Of a DNA stretch of 64,000 nt, positions 36,484 to 44,700 are shown in pieces (positions within the stretch are counted from its first letter, which is position 1; each line of letters starts with the position of its first letter). Location of the stretch: NCBI RefSeq assembly GCF_010993775.1, contig NZ_WOTO01000015.1, forward strand, positions 78,117-142,116. Reading direction: 5' to 3'. This stretch comes from Fodinicola feengrottensis. GTDB lineage: Bacteria; Actinomycetota; Actinomycetes; Mycobacteriales; HKI-0501. Both the position numbers and the translations under genes were made by a program. The notes beneath the pieces were generated by a model that was given only the letters and a program-made list of their open reading frames with translations, was not told where the DNA came from and searched no databases.

Positions 36484-37860
36484 ATGGGCGACGTGCGACG
36501 TTGCAACGACTGCAAACAGCCGCTGAGCAGGTATAACCGCTCCGCGCGGTGTTACGCGTGCGCAAGCCTTGCGCAGAACCGGCTCAACGACTCTGTCGCG
36601 TTGCCAACAGACTTCATCTGGGATCCTGCTATCAGGACAGCGCTTGGCAGCGGTGACTGGGCAACAGTTCTCCAAGCAATCACAGACCCAGGCCGAGACG
36701 AGCCGAAGATCAGCCAGAACGCGATTGCCCGCGCGACGGGCCTCTCGCAGTCGTACGTTTCCCGTCTTGCAAAGGGAACGAGCGAACCGAGTCTTCACAG
36801 CATCCGCGCGTTATGCGATGGCTTGCGAATACCTCGCTCACTGGCGGGGATCTCCGCAGCCGTCCCTTCTCCCGAGGAGGCAGATACGGACCGCCGAGAT
36901 TTCTTAACAGGCGTGTTGGAGCGGCCTCACTCGCAATGCTTCCAACACGATCAAACCCGAAAATCGGCATCGAGCAGGCACAGGAAGCCAGAGGCTTGGT
37001 CGGCGAAATCATTCGGCTTGACAACGAACAAGGTGGTGACACGCTGTGCGAAGCAGCTGCCGCCACCGTCGACCGCGTTGACCAATGGTTGCAATTCGGA
37101 GAATATTCCGAGCGCGTGGGCCGAGAACTCCAGCTTGCTCTTGCCGAGCTACAAGAAGCCACTGGCTGGGTACACTACGACGCCGGCCGTCAACAGACCG
37201 CGCGCTATTGGTACCAACAGGCACTCTGCCAAGCTCAGATCACGGGCAACCTGCCGCTCGAGGTCGGTGTGTTGGGATGCTTGAGTATGCAGGCCGCTCA
37301 TCTGGGACGTGCGCGAGAGGCCATCCAGCTCGCCGTACGCGCTCAAGAGCAGAGCGCCGGCTGGGCACCACCCCGGGTCAAAACCTACGCATTGCTTCGT
37401 GAAGCCCTGGGCTGGGCCGAGATGGGCGACCTCGGAGAAGCGCACCGCGTCATGGCCCGAGCGCACCACACGTACCGAGCCCGCTCGCCACGATGACGAC
37501 CCGCCATGGGTGTGGTTCCTGGACCCGGCGGAAATGACGGCGATCGACGGGTACGTCCTGGCTGCGGCGGGCAAGCATGACGCTGCCACAAAGAAGCTCG
37601 GCGATGCCATAGAAATAGGCGGTCCCTTTCCGCGGAACCAGACCTTCAGGCGGCTCCGTCAGGGAGAGGCCATCCTTCGCGCGGGAAACGTCGCCGAGGC
37701 CAGAGACCGCATCGGTGCCCTACTACCGGAAATCTCGTCAGTGTCATCTGGGCGAATTCGTCAGCGAACGCTGGCAATTTGCGAAAGGGCTAAGTTGTCC
37801 AACACATCGGCCGGTCGCGAACTTGTAGAGAAAGCCGCTTCTATGGGAGTCGTCGCGTGA
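36484..37860 (+). CDS. XRE-family regulator with N-terminal zinc ribbon and TPR-like C-terminus, frame-shifted
   Basis: The ATG at 36484 begins MGDVRRCNDCKQPLSRYNRS followed by RCYACASL, a CxxC...CxxC zinc ribbon. A Cro/C1-type HTH follows (NAIARATGLSQSYVSRLAKG, then SLHSIRALCDGLRIP). After frame changes near 36905 and 37485 a long helical repeat domain is seen (EATGWVHYDAGRQQTARYWY, GCLSMQAAHLGRAREAIQLA, ALREALGWAEMGDLGEAHRV), as in actinobacterial XRE-TPR regulators. It is divergent from the radical-SAM operon, and its stop overlaps the start of a GNAT gene. Likely controls both transcripts. Confidence 0.65.
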
Positions 37861-38409
37861 GTGTCGAATTCGCGCGACTCAACGGCCCGTCCGCGCGTGA
37901 CATATTCTCCGATATACGTCGGGTCTACGCAGAGGTATACGCGGAGCCCCCTTATCGGCAAACCGAAGCGGACGTTGAGGAATTCGGGAGCCGCTTCGAC
38001 CAACAATCCCACAACGATGGATTCCGCTTCATCTCGGCACGCAAAGACGGCACGCTGATCGGATTCAGCTACACGATTGCGTTGCTACCTGGCCGCTGGT
38101 GGGAGGGGCGCGCAGGTCGAACCCCCGGCAGAGGTCGTGAATGCGCCTAAGGTCGCTCTCGTTGAGCTGATCTTGCAAGCTCCACACCGTGGGCAGGGCA
38201 TCGGCAAGCGACTCATGGTCGAGGCCCTGTCGGACCGCGAGGAACCTATAGCGACGCTGCTTGCGCACAGTGATGCGCCGGCAATTCACATGTACCGCCA
38301 TTGGGGATGGCAACCGGCCGGGACGGTCCAATCCCAGCCGCACTGGCCAGCAAACGATGCCCTCGTGCTTGATCTGAGGGTGGGGCTCCCCGCTTTGATG
38401 GATTCCTAA
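37857..38409 (+). CDS. GNAT-family N-acetyltransferase, one frame change
   Basis: GTG start overlapping the regulator's stop. IFSDIRRVYAEVYAEPPYRQ, then FRFISARKDGTLIGFSYTIA; after a frame change near 38110, VALVELILQAPHRGQGIGKR is the acetyl-CoA-binding Q/RxxGxG/A motif, and HSDAPAIHMYRHWGWQPAG the C-terminal strand. About 180 residues. It could modify a peptide, an antibiotic or a protein; the pairing with an XRE-TPR regulator is common in actinomycetes. Confidence 0.65.
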
Positions 38410-38439
38410 CCCTGGTGGGACGGACCTGAGCCGGTTTCC

Positions 38440-38755
38440 TCGTCTTTGCCAGACCTAGCACTTTGTTGCGGGCGGTTGATCGTGACGCCGTCGCCGAATT
38501 GCCCTGCGGAGCCGGAGCCGTTGGCCCTGCCTCGACCTGGCCGTCGATGCGTAGCGCTACCGCGGTTCCGATCCCCGCTGGCGACGGCGGTGGCCGCGGT
38601 GAGATCGGGTTCGGCGATGGGCACTGGGGTTGTCGGGTTTTGGTGCCGGCGTGCAGTCGGACGCGCGTGTCGCGGAGCCGCGGTCTGCAATGAGTGCAGC
38701 GATGACGGGGCGGCGAACAACTTGGTTCATCTGGCGATGATCATCGCCGTACCTT
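38440..38755 (-). pseudogene. remnant of an RCC1-repeat protein gene
   Basis: The minus strand contains GSAGQFGDGVTINRPQQS, closely like the repeat at 52340-52741 (GKLGDGRFGDGVAVNRPQQ), and short repeat fragments in other frames. The flank CATCTGGCGATGATCATCGC followed by CGTACCTTGA (38728-38757) nearly repeats the sequence at 53048-53081, the 5' side of the other RCC1-like gene. It is a decayed second copy of that locus. Confidence 0.5.
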
Positions 38756-38780
38756 GAATGCGGTCAAGACCGAACGCCGG

Positions 38781-39502
38781 TTAGGTGCAGCAGTCGCAGC
38801 CGGGTGCGCAGGAGCGTTGGTCCGGGCCGGACGTGTTGGGGTTCGGTGCGATGAGGGCGGTGGTTGGTAGGGCGCAGCAGTTCTTGCCGCGCCAGGCGTC
38901 GCGGCCTTCTTTGACTGCGACCCGCGGCGATGACTAATGCGGTGATCGGGTCCGCCCACGACCAGCCCAGGGTGGCGTTGAGGATCAATCCGCCGAGCAG
39001 GATCGCCGACAGGTAGGTACACAGGAGTGTCTGTTTGGAGTCGGCGATCGCTGACGCCGAACCCAGCGCCCGTCCGGCACGGCGCTGTGCTGTCGACAGC
39101 ACCGGCATGATGAGCAGCGACAGCGCCGCCAGGACGATTCCGGGGATCGAGTGTCGGGCCGCCTCGGCGCCGAGCAGTGCGCGGACAGCGTCGACGGTGA
39201 TGTAGGCGGCCAGGGCGAAGAACGACAGCGCAATGACGCGTAGCGCCGCGTTCTCTCGTCGTTGCCGGACGGCCGCGTCGCGGGCGGAGAACTGCCATGC
39301 GACGGCGGCGGCGGACGACACTTCGATCACCGAATCCAGGCCGAAGCCGATCAACGCGGTCGAGGATGCGATGGTGCCGGCGGTCAGGGCGACGGCCGCT
39401 TCGACGACGTTGTACGTGATGGTGGTCGCCACCAGCAGCCGGATGCGGCGAGTGAGAACGGCACGGCGGGCCGGCGACGGGCCGAGCGACAGGATCGCCA
39501 TC
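38781..39502 (-). CDS. cation diffusion facilitator transporter, one frame change
   Basis: The ATG at 39502 lies directly after the stop of the cmtR-like gene. Helix-rich: LVATTITYNVVEAAVALTAG, IASSTALIGFGLDSVIEVSS (the conserved metal-site Asp), LRVIALSFFALAAYITVDAV, TLLCTYLSAILLGGLILNAT and WSWADPITALVIAA. After a frame change near 38928 it ends VKEGRDAWRGKNCCALPTTA and DCCT, a Cys-rich tail unusual for CDF proteins. Operon with a Cd/Pb-type repressor suggests Cd, Zn or Pb export across the cytoplasmic membrane. Confidence 0.75.
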
Positions 39503-39838
39503 TCAGCAGCAGTCCTTCTCGTCGGCGTCGGGACACGACCGGTCGGTGGCGACGGCGACGACGGCCAAGCGGAGGTCGTCCAGGGCATGGGCGAGGCGCC
39601 GATCGGCCAGCTCGTACCTGCTGCGCCGGCCGACCGGGGTGGCGACCACCAGCCCACAGTCGCGCAGGCAGGCCAGGTGGTTCGACAGTCGCGTACGGGA
39701 GATCCCGAGCCGGTCGGCCAGGTCCGCCGGATGGGCGGGCGCCTCCCGTAAGGCCAGCAGTATGCGGCAGCGGATCGGGTCGGCCAAGGCCCGGCCGAAC
39801 CGGGCCAGCACGTCGATATCAGCGGCGAGTGTCAGCAC
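39503..39838 (-). CDS. cmtR: CmtR-like ArsR-family Cd/Pb sensor repressor
   Basis: 111 residues. LARFGRALADPIRCRILLAL and LADRLGISRTRLSNHLACLR form the winged helix. The metal-site cysteines of mycobacterial CmtR, Cys57, Cys61 and Cys102, are present at the same positions here (ACLRDC and DRSC). The C-terminal DADEKDCC adds a Cys pair. It probably represses its own gene and the CDF gene and is released by Cd or Pb. A palindrome lies just upstream. Confidence 0.8.
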   Translation of the reverse strand: MLTLAADIDVLARFGRALADPIRCRILLALREAPAHPADLADRLGISRTRLSNHLACLRDCGLVVATPVGRRSRYELADRRLAHALDDLRLAVVAVATDRSCPDADEKDCC

Positions 39839-39857
39839 GCACCGACAGTACAGGATC

Positions 39858-39871
39858 TCCTGAATTCAGGA
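39858..39871. promoter_or_regulatory. candidate CmtR operator palindrome
   Basis: TCCTGAATTCAGGA is a perfect 14-bp palindrome 20 bases upstream of the cmtR-like start, between it and the neighbouring methyltransferase gene. ArsR-type repressors bind such dyads in their own promoters. Confidence 0.55.
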
Positions 39872-39879
39872 AATGATGA

Positions 39880-40501
39880 TCAATGGACCGGCTTGCGGGC
39901 GGCGAGGCGTTCGATGATGCCGAGGTTGAAGCGTTCGTGGTGTTCGATGACCAGGCCGCCGGCTTGGACGTGGCGGATGGGGCGGCGGCGAAAGTGTTCC
40001 TCGCCGAGCGGAATGGTGATCCGTTCGATCGACCACTGCGCGGCGCGGGTTGGCCAGTGGGCGCCGGCGACGTGGTCGGCGAGCAGGAGCAGGCCGCCGG
40101 GGCGCAGGACGCGGATCATTTCCCGTACGGCTCGGTGGTCGTCGGGAATCGCGCAGAGCGAGAACGTACACACCACGGTGTCGAGACTGGCGTCAGGGAA
40201 ATTGAGGGCCTGCGCGTCACCGATTCTCAAGTCGACGGCCATACCCAGTTTTTCGGCTCGTTGCTGGCCGATCGCGAGCATCTCCGGGCTCTGTTCGACG
40301 GCGGCCAGCCGGACATCCTCGGCGTAATGGGGCAGGTTGAGACCGGTGCCGATGGCGACCTCCAGGATGTCGCCGGTGGCTTGCCGGCAGATCCATTCGC
40401 GGGTGTCGCGAAAGATGCCGTTCCATGAATCCCATCGAGCGGTCGTACGACGGCGCCTGTTTGTTCCAGTACCGCCGCAGCTTCTCGTTCCGCTCAACCA
40501 T
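39880..40501 (-). CDS. class I SAM-dependent methyltransferase, one frame change
   Basis: From the ATG at 40501: VERNEKLRRYWNKQAPSYDR, then after a frame change near 40430 GIFRDTREWICRQATGDILE, motif I VAIGTGLNLPHYAEDV, RIGDAQALNFPDASLDTVVC and MIRVLRPGGLLLLADHV. The pattern is that of UbiE/Coq5-like enzymes. Its 3' end is 20 bp from the CmtR operator. In metal islands such enzymes can methylate small molecules; the substrate is unknown. Confidence 0.65.
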
Positions 40502-40545
40502 CTGCCGCTCCCGTCCGGTACCAAAATGCCATCGTTGTGCCCGTC

Positions 40546-41066
40546 CTACCAGATCCGCGCGGTCGTACTGGGAATGTCGAACCAGGCCATCGGTCCGAGC
40601 GGAATATTACGCAGGACAGTGGTGAAAACAACCGAGCTGACGATGAAAACGGCCACGGTGAGGGCGGACGGTTTCAGGCGGGGCAGGCGGATGCCAAAGA
40701 ATGTGTTGGTGAGCCAGGCGATCCACCAGTAGAGCAGGAACGGGGCGGCGATGGTGAATGGCAGGTGGTTGCGGGCGGCGTCGATCAGGTCGCCGTGAAC
40801 GAGGTAGTAGAAGGCGCGGGTGCCGCCGCAACCGGGTCCGTTGATCCCGGTCAGGGCGTGCCACGGGCACGGCCCGGTCGGGTCGGCGACGTTGTCGGTG
40901 GGGTTGAACCGCAGCACCCACACCAGACCGCGGCGGCCAGCGGTAGGGCGGGAGCGACCGCGAGTGTACGCATCCACCACGATCGCCGGCGCGCGATGAC
41001 CCGGTCGGCCGAGACGGGCGACCGGCGCCAGCCCGGGCGGAGGTCGTGGATGTGTTGGGGAAACAT
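40546..41066 (-). CDS. DUF2752 membrane protein, one frame change
   Basis: After an N-terminal helix (TLAVAPALPLAAAVWCGC) a frame change near 40925 leads to the DUF2752 signature: DPTGPCPWHALTGINGPGCG followed by TRAFYYLVHGDLIDAARNHL. Two or three more hydrophobic segments follow (IAAPFLLYWWIAWLTNTFFG, ALTVAVFIVSSVVFTTVLRN). Short three- to four-helix membrane protein of unknown function; the conserved CP..GCGGTR loop faces one side of the membrane. Confidence 0.7.
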
Positions 41067-41069
41067 GGC

Positions 41070-41779
41070 TTACTCGCCGGCGGTGAAGGCGTAGCTGGCT
41101 GGCGGTTTTTGTTGCTGGGCGGCGGTGCCGTAGACGAGGGCGATTTCGTCGTGGGCGTTCAGGATGATCGCGGCCGGGTTGCCGGACACTGGTTTTCCGT
41201 TCACGTACGCGTGGAACTGTTTGTCGCCACCGATTTTCAAGGCGCCGAGGTGGTCGGCGGCCATGGACACCTGCCATTCGCTGAACAGCTGCCCGAGGCT
41301 GAACGGCACCTTGGCCGGTGACTCGATGTGGATCACGCCGGTGGTGTCGTGTACGTGCAGCGGACTGATTCCGCCGGCACTGGAGATGCCGATGTTCGCC
41401 GGCACGGGCACTGATGTGCCGTCCACGATCACGTCCACATGGGCGTGGATGTGTTCGACGCTGCCTTCGCTGCCAGCAGCATCGGCAGCCCGGCCGCGGT
41501 GACGGCGGTGGCCGTGTCGGCGGGTGCGGGCCAGGGCGGGCTGGTGGTGGCGCCGACCGCGGTGAGCCGCGGCGTACGTGGCACCCCGTCCACCGTCGCC
41601 GACGGTTTGGGCAGGTTGACCGCGACGGCAACGCCGACCGCGGCGATGACGGCCACCACAGCGGCGGCGAGGGTGCCCGTGATCATCCACTGCTGGCGGC
41701 GCTGTTTGCGTCTGGCGGCCGCTTTCGCCGCGGCGATCCGTGCCTGCCGCGCGTCCGGCCTGCCGGTCTTCTTGGCCAT
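41070..41779 (-). CDS. membrane-anchored His-rich extracytoplasmic protein, one frame change
   Basis: A basic cytoplasmic start (AARRKQRRQQ) precedes a single helix (MITGTLAAAVVAVIAAVGVA). After a frame change near 41465 the outer domain reads EHIHAHVDVIVDGTSVPVPA, SPLHVHDTTGVIHIESP, and a C-terminal NAHDEIALVYG. The repeated HxHxH and HVH motifs suggest metal binding. It is followed by the DUF2752 gene (stop/start 4 bases apart), and lies in a copper-like island. No named family. Confidence 0.55.
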
Positions 41780-41819
41780 CACAGGTTCCTGTCTGCCCGT
41801 TGGGTACGCCTTGTTGTGG

Positions 41820-42043
41820 TCATGCCGATGGGATCTGCCGGGCGGTGTACCCGGCCGTACCGATCGCGGCGATCACGTCGGACGGCTCGCATCGGGCAGC
41901 GTCGACCTCTCGACGGTGGCGCGGTTGGCGCGGAAAGTCGTGGTGGACCGTACGACCCCGTCGAGGTCCTCGAGAGTCTCGTCGATAAGCATTCCGCAAC
42001 TGCCGCAGTGCATGCCCTCGACGGTGAACGTATATGTCGCCAC
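41820..42043 (-). CDS. heavy-metal-associated domain protein (CopZ-like chaperone), one frame change
   Basis: GTG at 42043 after AAGAAGG. ATYTFTVEGMHCGSCGMLID contains the GMxCxxC metal motif. A frame change near 41905 separates TTTFRANRATVE from the end DVIAAIGTAGYTARQIPSA. About 74 residues, the normal size for a single HMA domain. Probably carries Cu(I) or another soft metal to the P-type ATPase encoded nearby. Confidence 0.7.
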
Positions 42044-42078
42044 GTGACACCTTCTTTCGTTGTGGTTGAAGGAAACCG

Positions 42079-43120
42079 TTAGATGATGGTGAGTTGGCCG
42101 GTGTACATGCCCATCCCGCACCGGTAGTCGAGCCGGCCCGGCGTGAGGGTGCCCAGGTCGATACGGGTGTCGCCGTTCTCCGGGAGAATGAACTGCCGGT
42201 CGCTGATGACGAACGCTCGTATGCAGCCGGCGGCGTTGTCGGACCGCACGATCAGCGTCGTCGGCACGCCGGCCTTGAGCTGGATGTTGCCCGGGGTGTA
42301 CGCGTCTGCGGTGGCCGTCACGACGACGGTCTGCTGACCGGCGGTCGTGGTGACGGTTTCCGCGGTCGCCGCCGGCGGTGCCAGGCCGAGGGTCTGCGGC
42401 AGGTTGGCGGCGGCCAGCGGCGAGTCGAGCAGGGTGAGCCCGCCGTTGACGCTGTACAGCCCGACCGCGACCACCAACAGGCCGGTGGCGATCGCGAGCC
42501 GGCCACGCCAGACGGTGGCCGCCTTTCGCGCCAGGTAACCGAGGGCGGCGAACAGCGGGCTGGTGCCGATCACGAACACCGCCATCGTCACCGCACCCGC
42601 CCACCACGATCCGGAGGTCAGCGCCAGTGCCTCGACCGACAAGGTCACCCCCGCACGGGATCAGTACGGTGGCGAGGCCGAGCAGCGCGGGTGCCAGCGC
42701 GGACCGCGAGCGGGCCCGGCCGCGTACGAACCGGGGGCCAGCGCCGCCGGCGGCTGCAGGGTCACCCGGCGAAAGCCTGGCACGCCAAGCTGCGCCAACC
42801 CGAACGTGATGATCAACGCCCCGGCCGCGAGCTGCAGCACCGCGCGGACGCTCGGGGCGACCTGGACGGCGGCGCCGACCGTACCCAGCAGCGCGCCGAG
42901 GATCGTGTGAGACGAGCTTGCCAGCCAGGAACCCGCCGATTGGAACCAGGTCGTCGGCCAGCCGCGCGGTCCACGGCAGCGGCACCGGACGCCGGGCGGA
43001 GCCGTCGGGGCCGTCACCGCGTTGACGAGTGACCAGGCCCGCCAGCAATCCGCCCTGGACGGCGGCACAGGACACGCCACCGGCCAGCAAGCCGGTCAAC
43101 AGGACTGCGATCAGATTCAC
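42079..43120 (-). CDS. UreH/TauE-type membrane protein fused to a cupredoxin-like domain, frame-shifted
   Basis: GTG at 43120. Six helices of the UreH-like DsbD/TauE fold: AVLLTGLLAGGVSCAAVQGG, then after a frame change near 42890 ILGALLGTVGAAVQVAPSV and LQLAAGALIITFGLAQLGV, and after one near 42650 IPCG and a SWWAGAVTMAVFVIGTSPLF helix. The last 110 residues form an extracytoplasmic cupredoxin-like domain with GNIQLKAGVPTTLIVRSDNA and the ligand-like end YRCGMGMYTGQLTI. The Cys/Met motif points to copper. Role: metal handling or transport at the membrane. Confidence 0.65.
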
Positions 43121-43185
43121 CGCTCGCCCTCCCCGTCGTTCTGCACGCTTCTCCTCTTTTCTGTTTGTCCGATACCTCGTACGGT

Positions 43186-44022
43186 TCAGATGCCGATCTG
43201 GCCTGGGCCGACGGTGGCGCGCAGCCAGTTGACGAACTCGGTCCAGCTTCCGGTGACCAGCGCGATACCGACGGCGACCAACAGCAGCCCGCCGAGCCGG
43301 GTGACCCAGCCGCCGTGCCGGCGGATCACGGCGATGGCGCGGGTCAGCCAGCCCAGGCCGGCGGCGAACGCGATGAACGGCAACCCCATCCCCAGCGCGT
43401 ACGCCACCGCCCAGCGTCACCCCGCGACCCGCCGAGCCCTGGACGGCCGCCAGGCCGAGTACGACGGTCAGTGTTGGCGACAGGCACGGCGTCCAGGACA
43501 ACGCGAACGTGGCTCCCAGCAGTGGCGCCGCCGCCAGGCCCGCTCTGGGCAACCGGGTCACCCGCCAGGTGCGCCACAGGCCCGGAACCAGTCCGGCGAA
43601 CGTCAGGCCCAGCACGATCGTCAGCAGTCCAGCGACGATCTCCACCGGCCGCGCGTACTCCAGCAGGCCTCGCCCCAGCTCTCCGGCCGCGTAGCTCAGG
43701 AGCGCGAACACTGCTGTGAACCCGGCCACGAACAACACCGACCCGGCAACAGCACGCATCCGTACCCGCCGGCGCGCAACCGTCTGCGCTGCGCCATCCG
43801 CCGTACGGGCAAGCGTGACGGCCCGGCGACGGCGTCATGAACGACCGGCGTTTTGTTGAGACTGTCGAGATCGGCGCCGGTTAGGCCGGTGACGTAGGAC
43901 AGGTAGCCGGGCAGCAGCGGCAGCATGCAGGGAGCGAAAAAGCTGACCAGCCCGGCCAGCGCCGCAACACCAAGAGCGGCGAGCAGCGGACCGTTGGCGG
44001 CCACCTCGGCGAAGGCACCCAT
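43186..44022 (-). CDS. ccdA: CcdA-type cytochrome c biogenesis / thiol-redox membrane protein, frame-shifted
   Basis: ATG at 44022. LVSFFAPCMLPLLPGYLSYV holds the first conserved redox Cys, and after a frame change near 43850 TFALSWTPCLSPTLTVVLGL holds the second. A further change near 43410 precedes GMGLPFIAFAAGLGWLTRA and RLGGLLLVAVGIALVTG. Six helices. CcdA passes electrons from cytoplasmic thioredoxin to extracytoplasmic thiol proteins; the TlpA-like redoxin encoded six bases upstream is its likely acceptor. Confidence 0.75.
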
Positions 44023-44027
44023 CAGCG

Positions 44028-44615
44028 TCAGGCACCCGCCGCCACGGCCCGTACGGTGGCTTCCAGCTCCGCGCGCTGGATGACCCGCCGGTACACCGCG
44101 GCGATCCGGTACGACCGGTCGATCACCACTGTCGCCGGCACGACGCTGGGCGGCACGTCCCGGAACGCCAACGCGGTCCGGCCGGCCGGGTCGAACAGGC
44201 TTGGATAGCTGATCCGGTAGCTGCCTGCGAAAGCACGCGCCTTGTCCCGAGTGTCGCGCAGGTCCACCCCGAGAAACACCACGCCCAGCTGCTTGGTCGC
44301 CAGCCAGGCCGCTTCCAGGTCCGGGGCTTCCTTACGGCACGGCGCGCACCACGAGCCCCAGAAGTTGACCACTACAACCTCGCCCGTCAGAGCGGCTGGA
44401 TCGAACCTGGACCCGTCCAGCAGGTCTCCGGACAGCGCACCGGCCAGCTTGCGTCGGCCGACCGCGAAGGTCTGCAGGGTGCCTGCTCCCAAGCTCCGTG
44501 CGCCCAGCCCGCCACGACTGGCTCCGTCACCCGAGGCGCCACCAGCGCACCCAGCCAGCCCAGCCGCCGCGACGGACACGGCGCCGGCGGCGATCAGTTG
44601 GCGGCGAGTGATCAC
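44028..44615 (-). CDS. TlpA/ResA-like thioredoxin-fold lipoprotein
   Basis: GTG at 44615 follows GGGAGGA. VITRRQLIAAGAVSVAAAGL is followed by the lipobox LAGC (lipidated Cys at 24). VVVVNFWGSWCAPCRKEAPD carries the WCxxC active site. The rest is LGVVFLGVDLRDTRDKARAF, SYPSLFDPAGRTALAF and the cis-Pro region VVPATVVIDR. 195 residues, intact. It probably reduces extracytoplasmic disulfides using CcdA. It diverges from the P-type ATPase gene, sharing the operator at 44675. Confidence 0.8.
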   Translation of the reverse strand: MITRRQLIAAGAVSVAAAGLAGCAGGASGDGASRGGLGARSLGAGTLQTFAVGRRKLAGALSGDLLDGSRFDPAALTGEVVVVNFWGSWCAPCRKEAPDLEAAWLATKQLGVVFLGVDLRDTRDKARAFAGSYRISYPSLFDPAGRTALAFRDVPPSVVPATVVIDRSYRIAAVYRRVIQRAELEATVRAVAAGA

Positions 44616-44674
44616 CCGGTCCTCCCGGTGCTGTGGGGGTGGCTTGCTGAACGAACGCCACTGTATCAACTAAG

Positions 44675-44693
44675 CTCCTACGGATATTAGGAG
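44675..44693. promoter_or_regulatory. operator-like site A (BlaI/CopY type)
   Basis: CTCCTACGGATATTAGGAG lies between the TlpA-like gene and the P-type ATPase gene; CTCCTA and TAGGAG form an inverted repeat. It matches site B (48259-48277, read on the minus strand) at 17 of 19 positions. Its right arm overlaps the ATPase ribosome binding site. Confidence 0.6.
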
Positions 44694-44700
44694 GTGGCTG

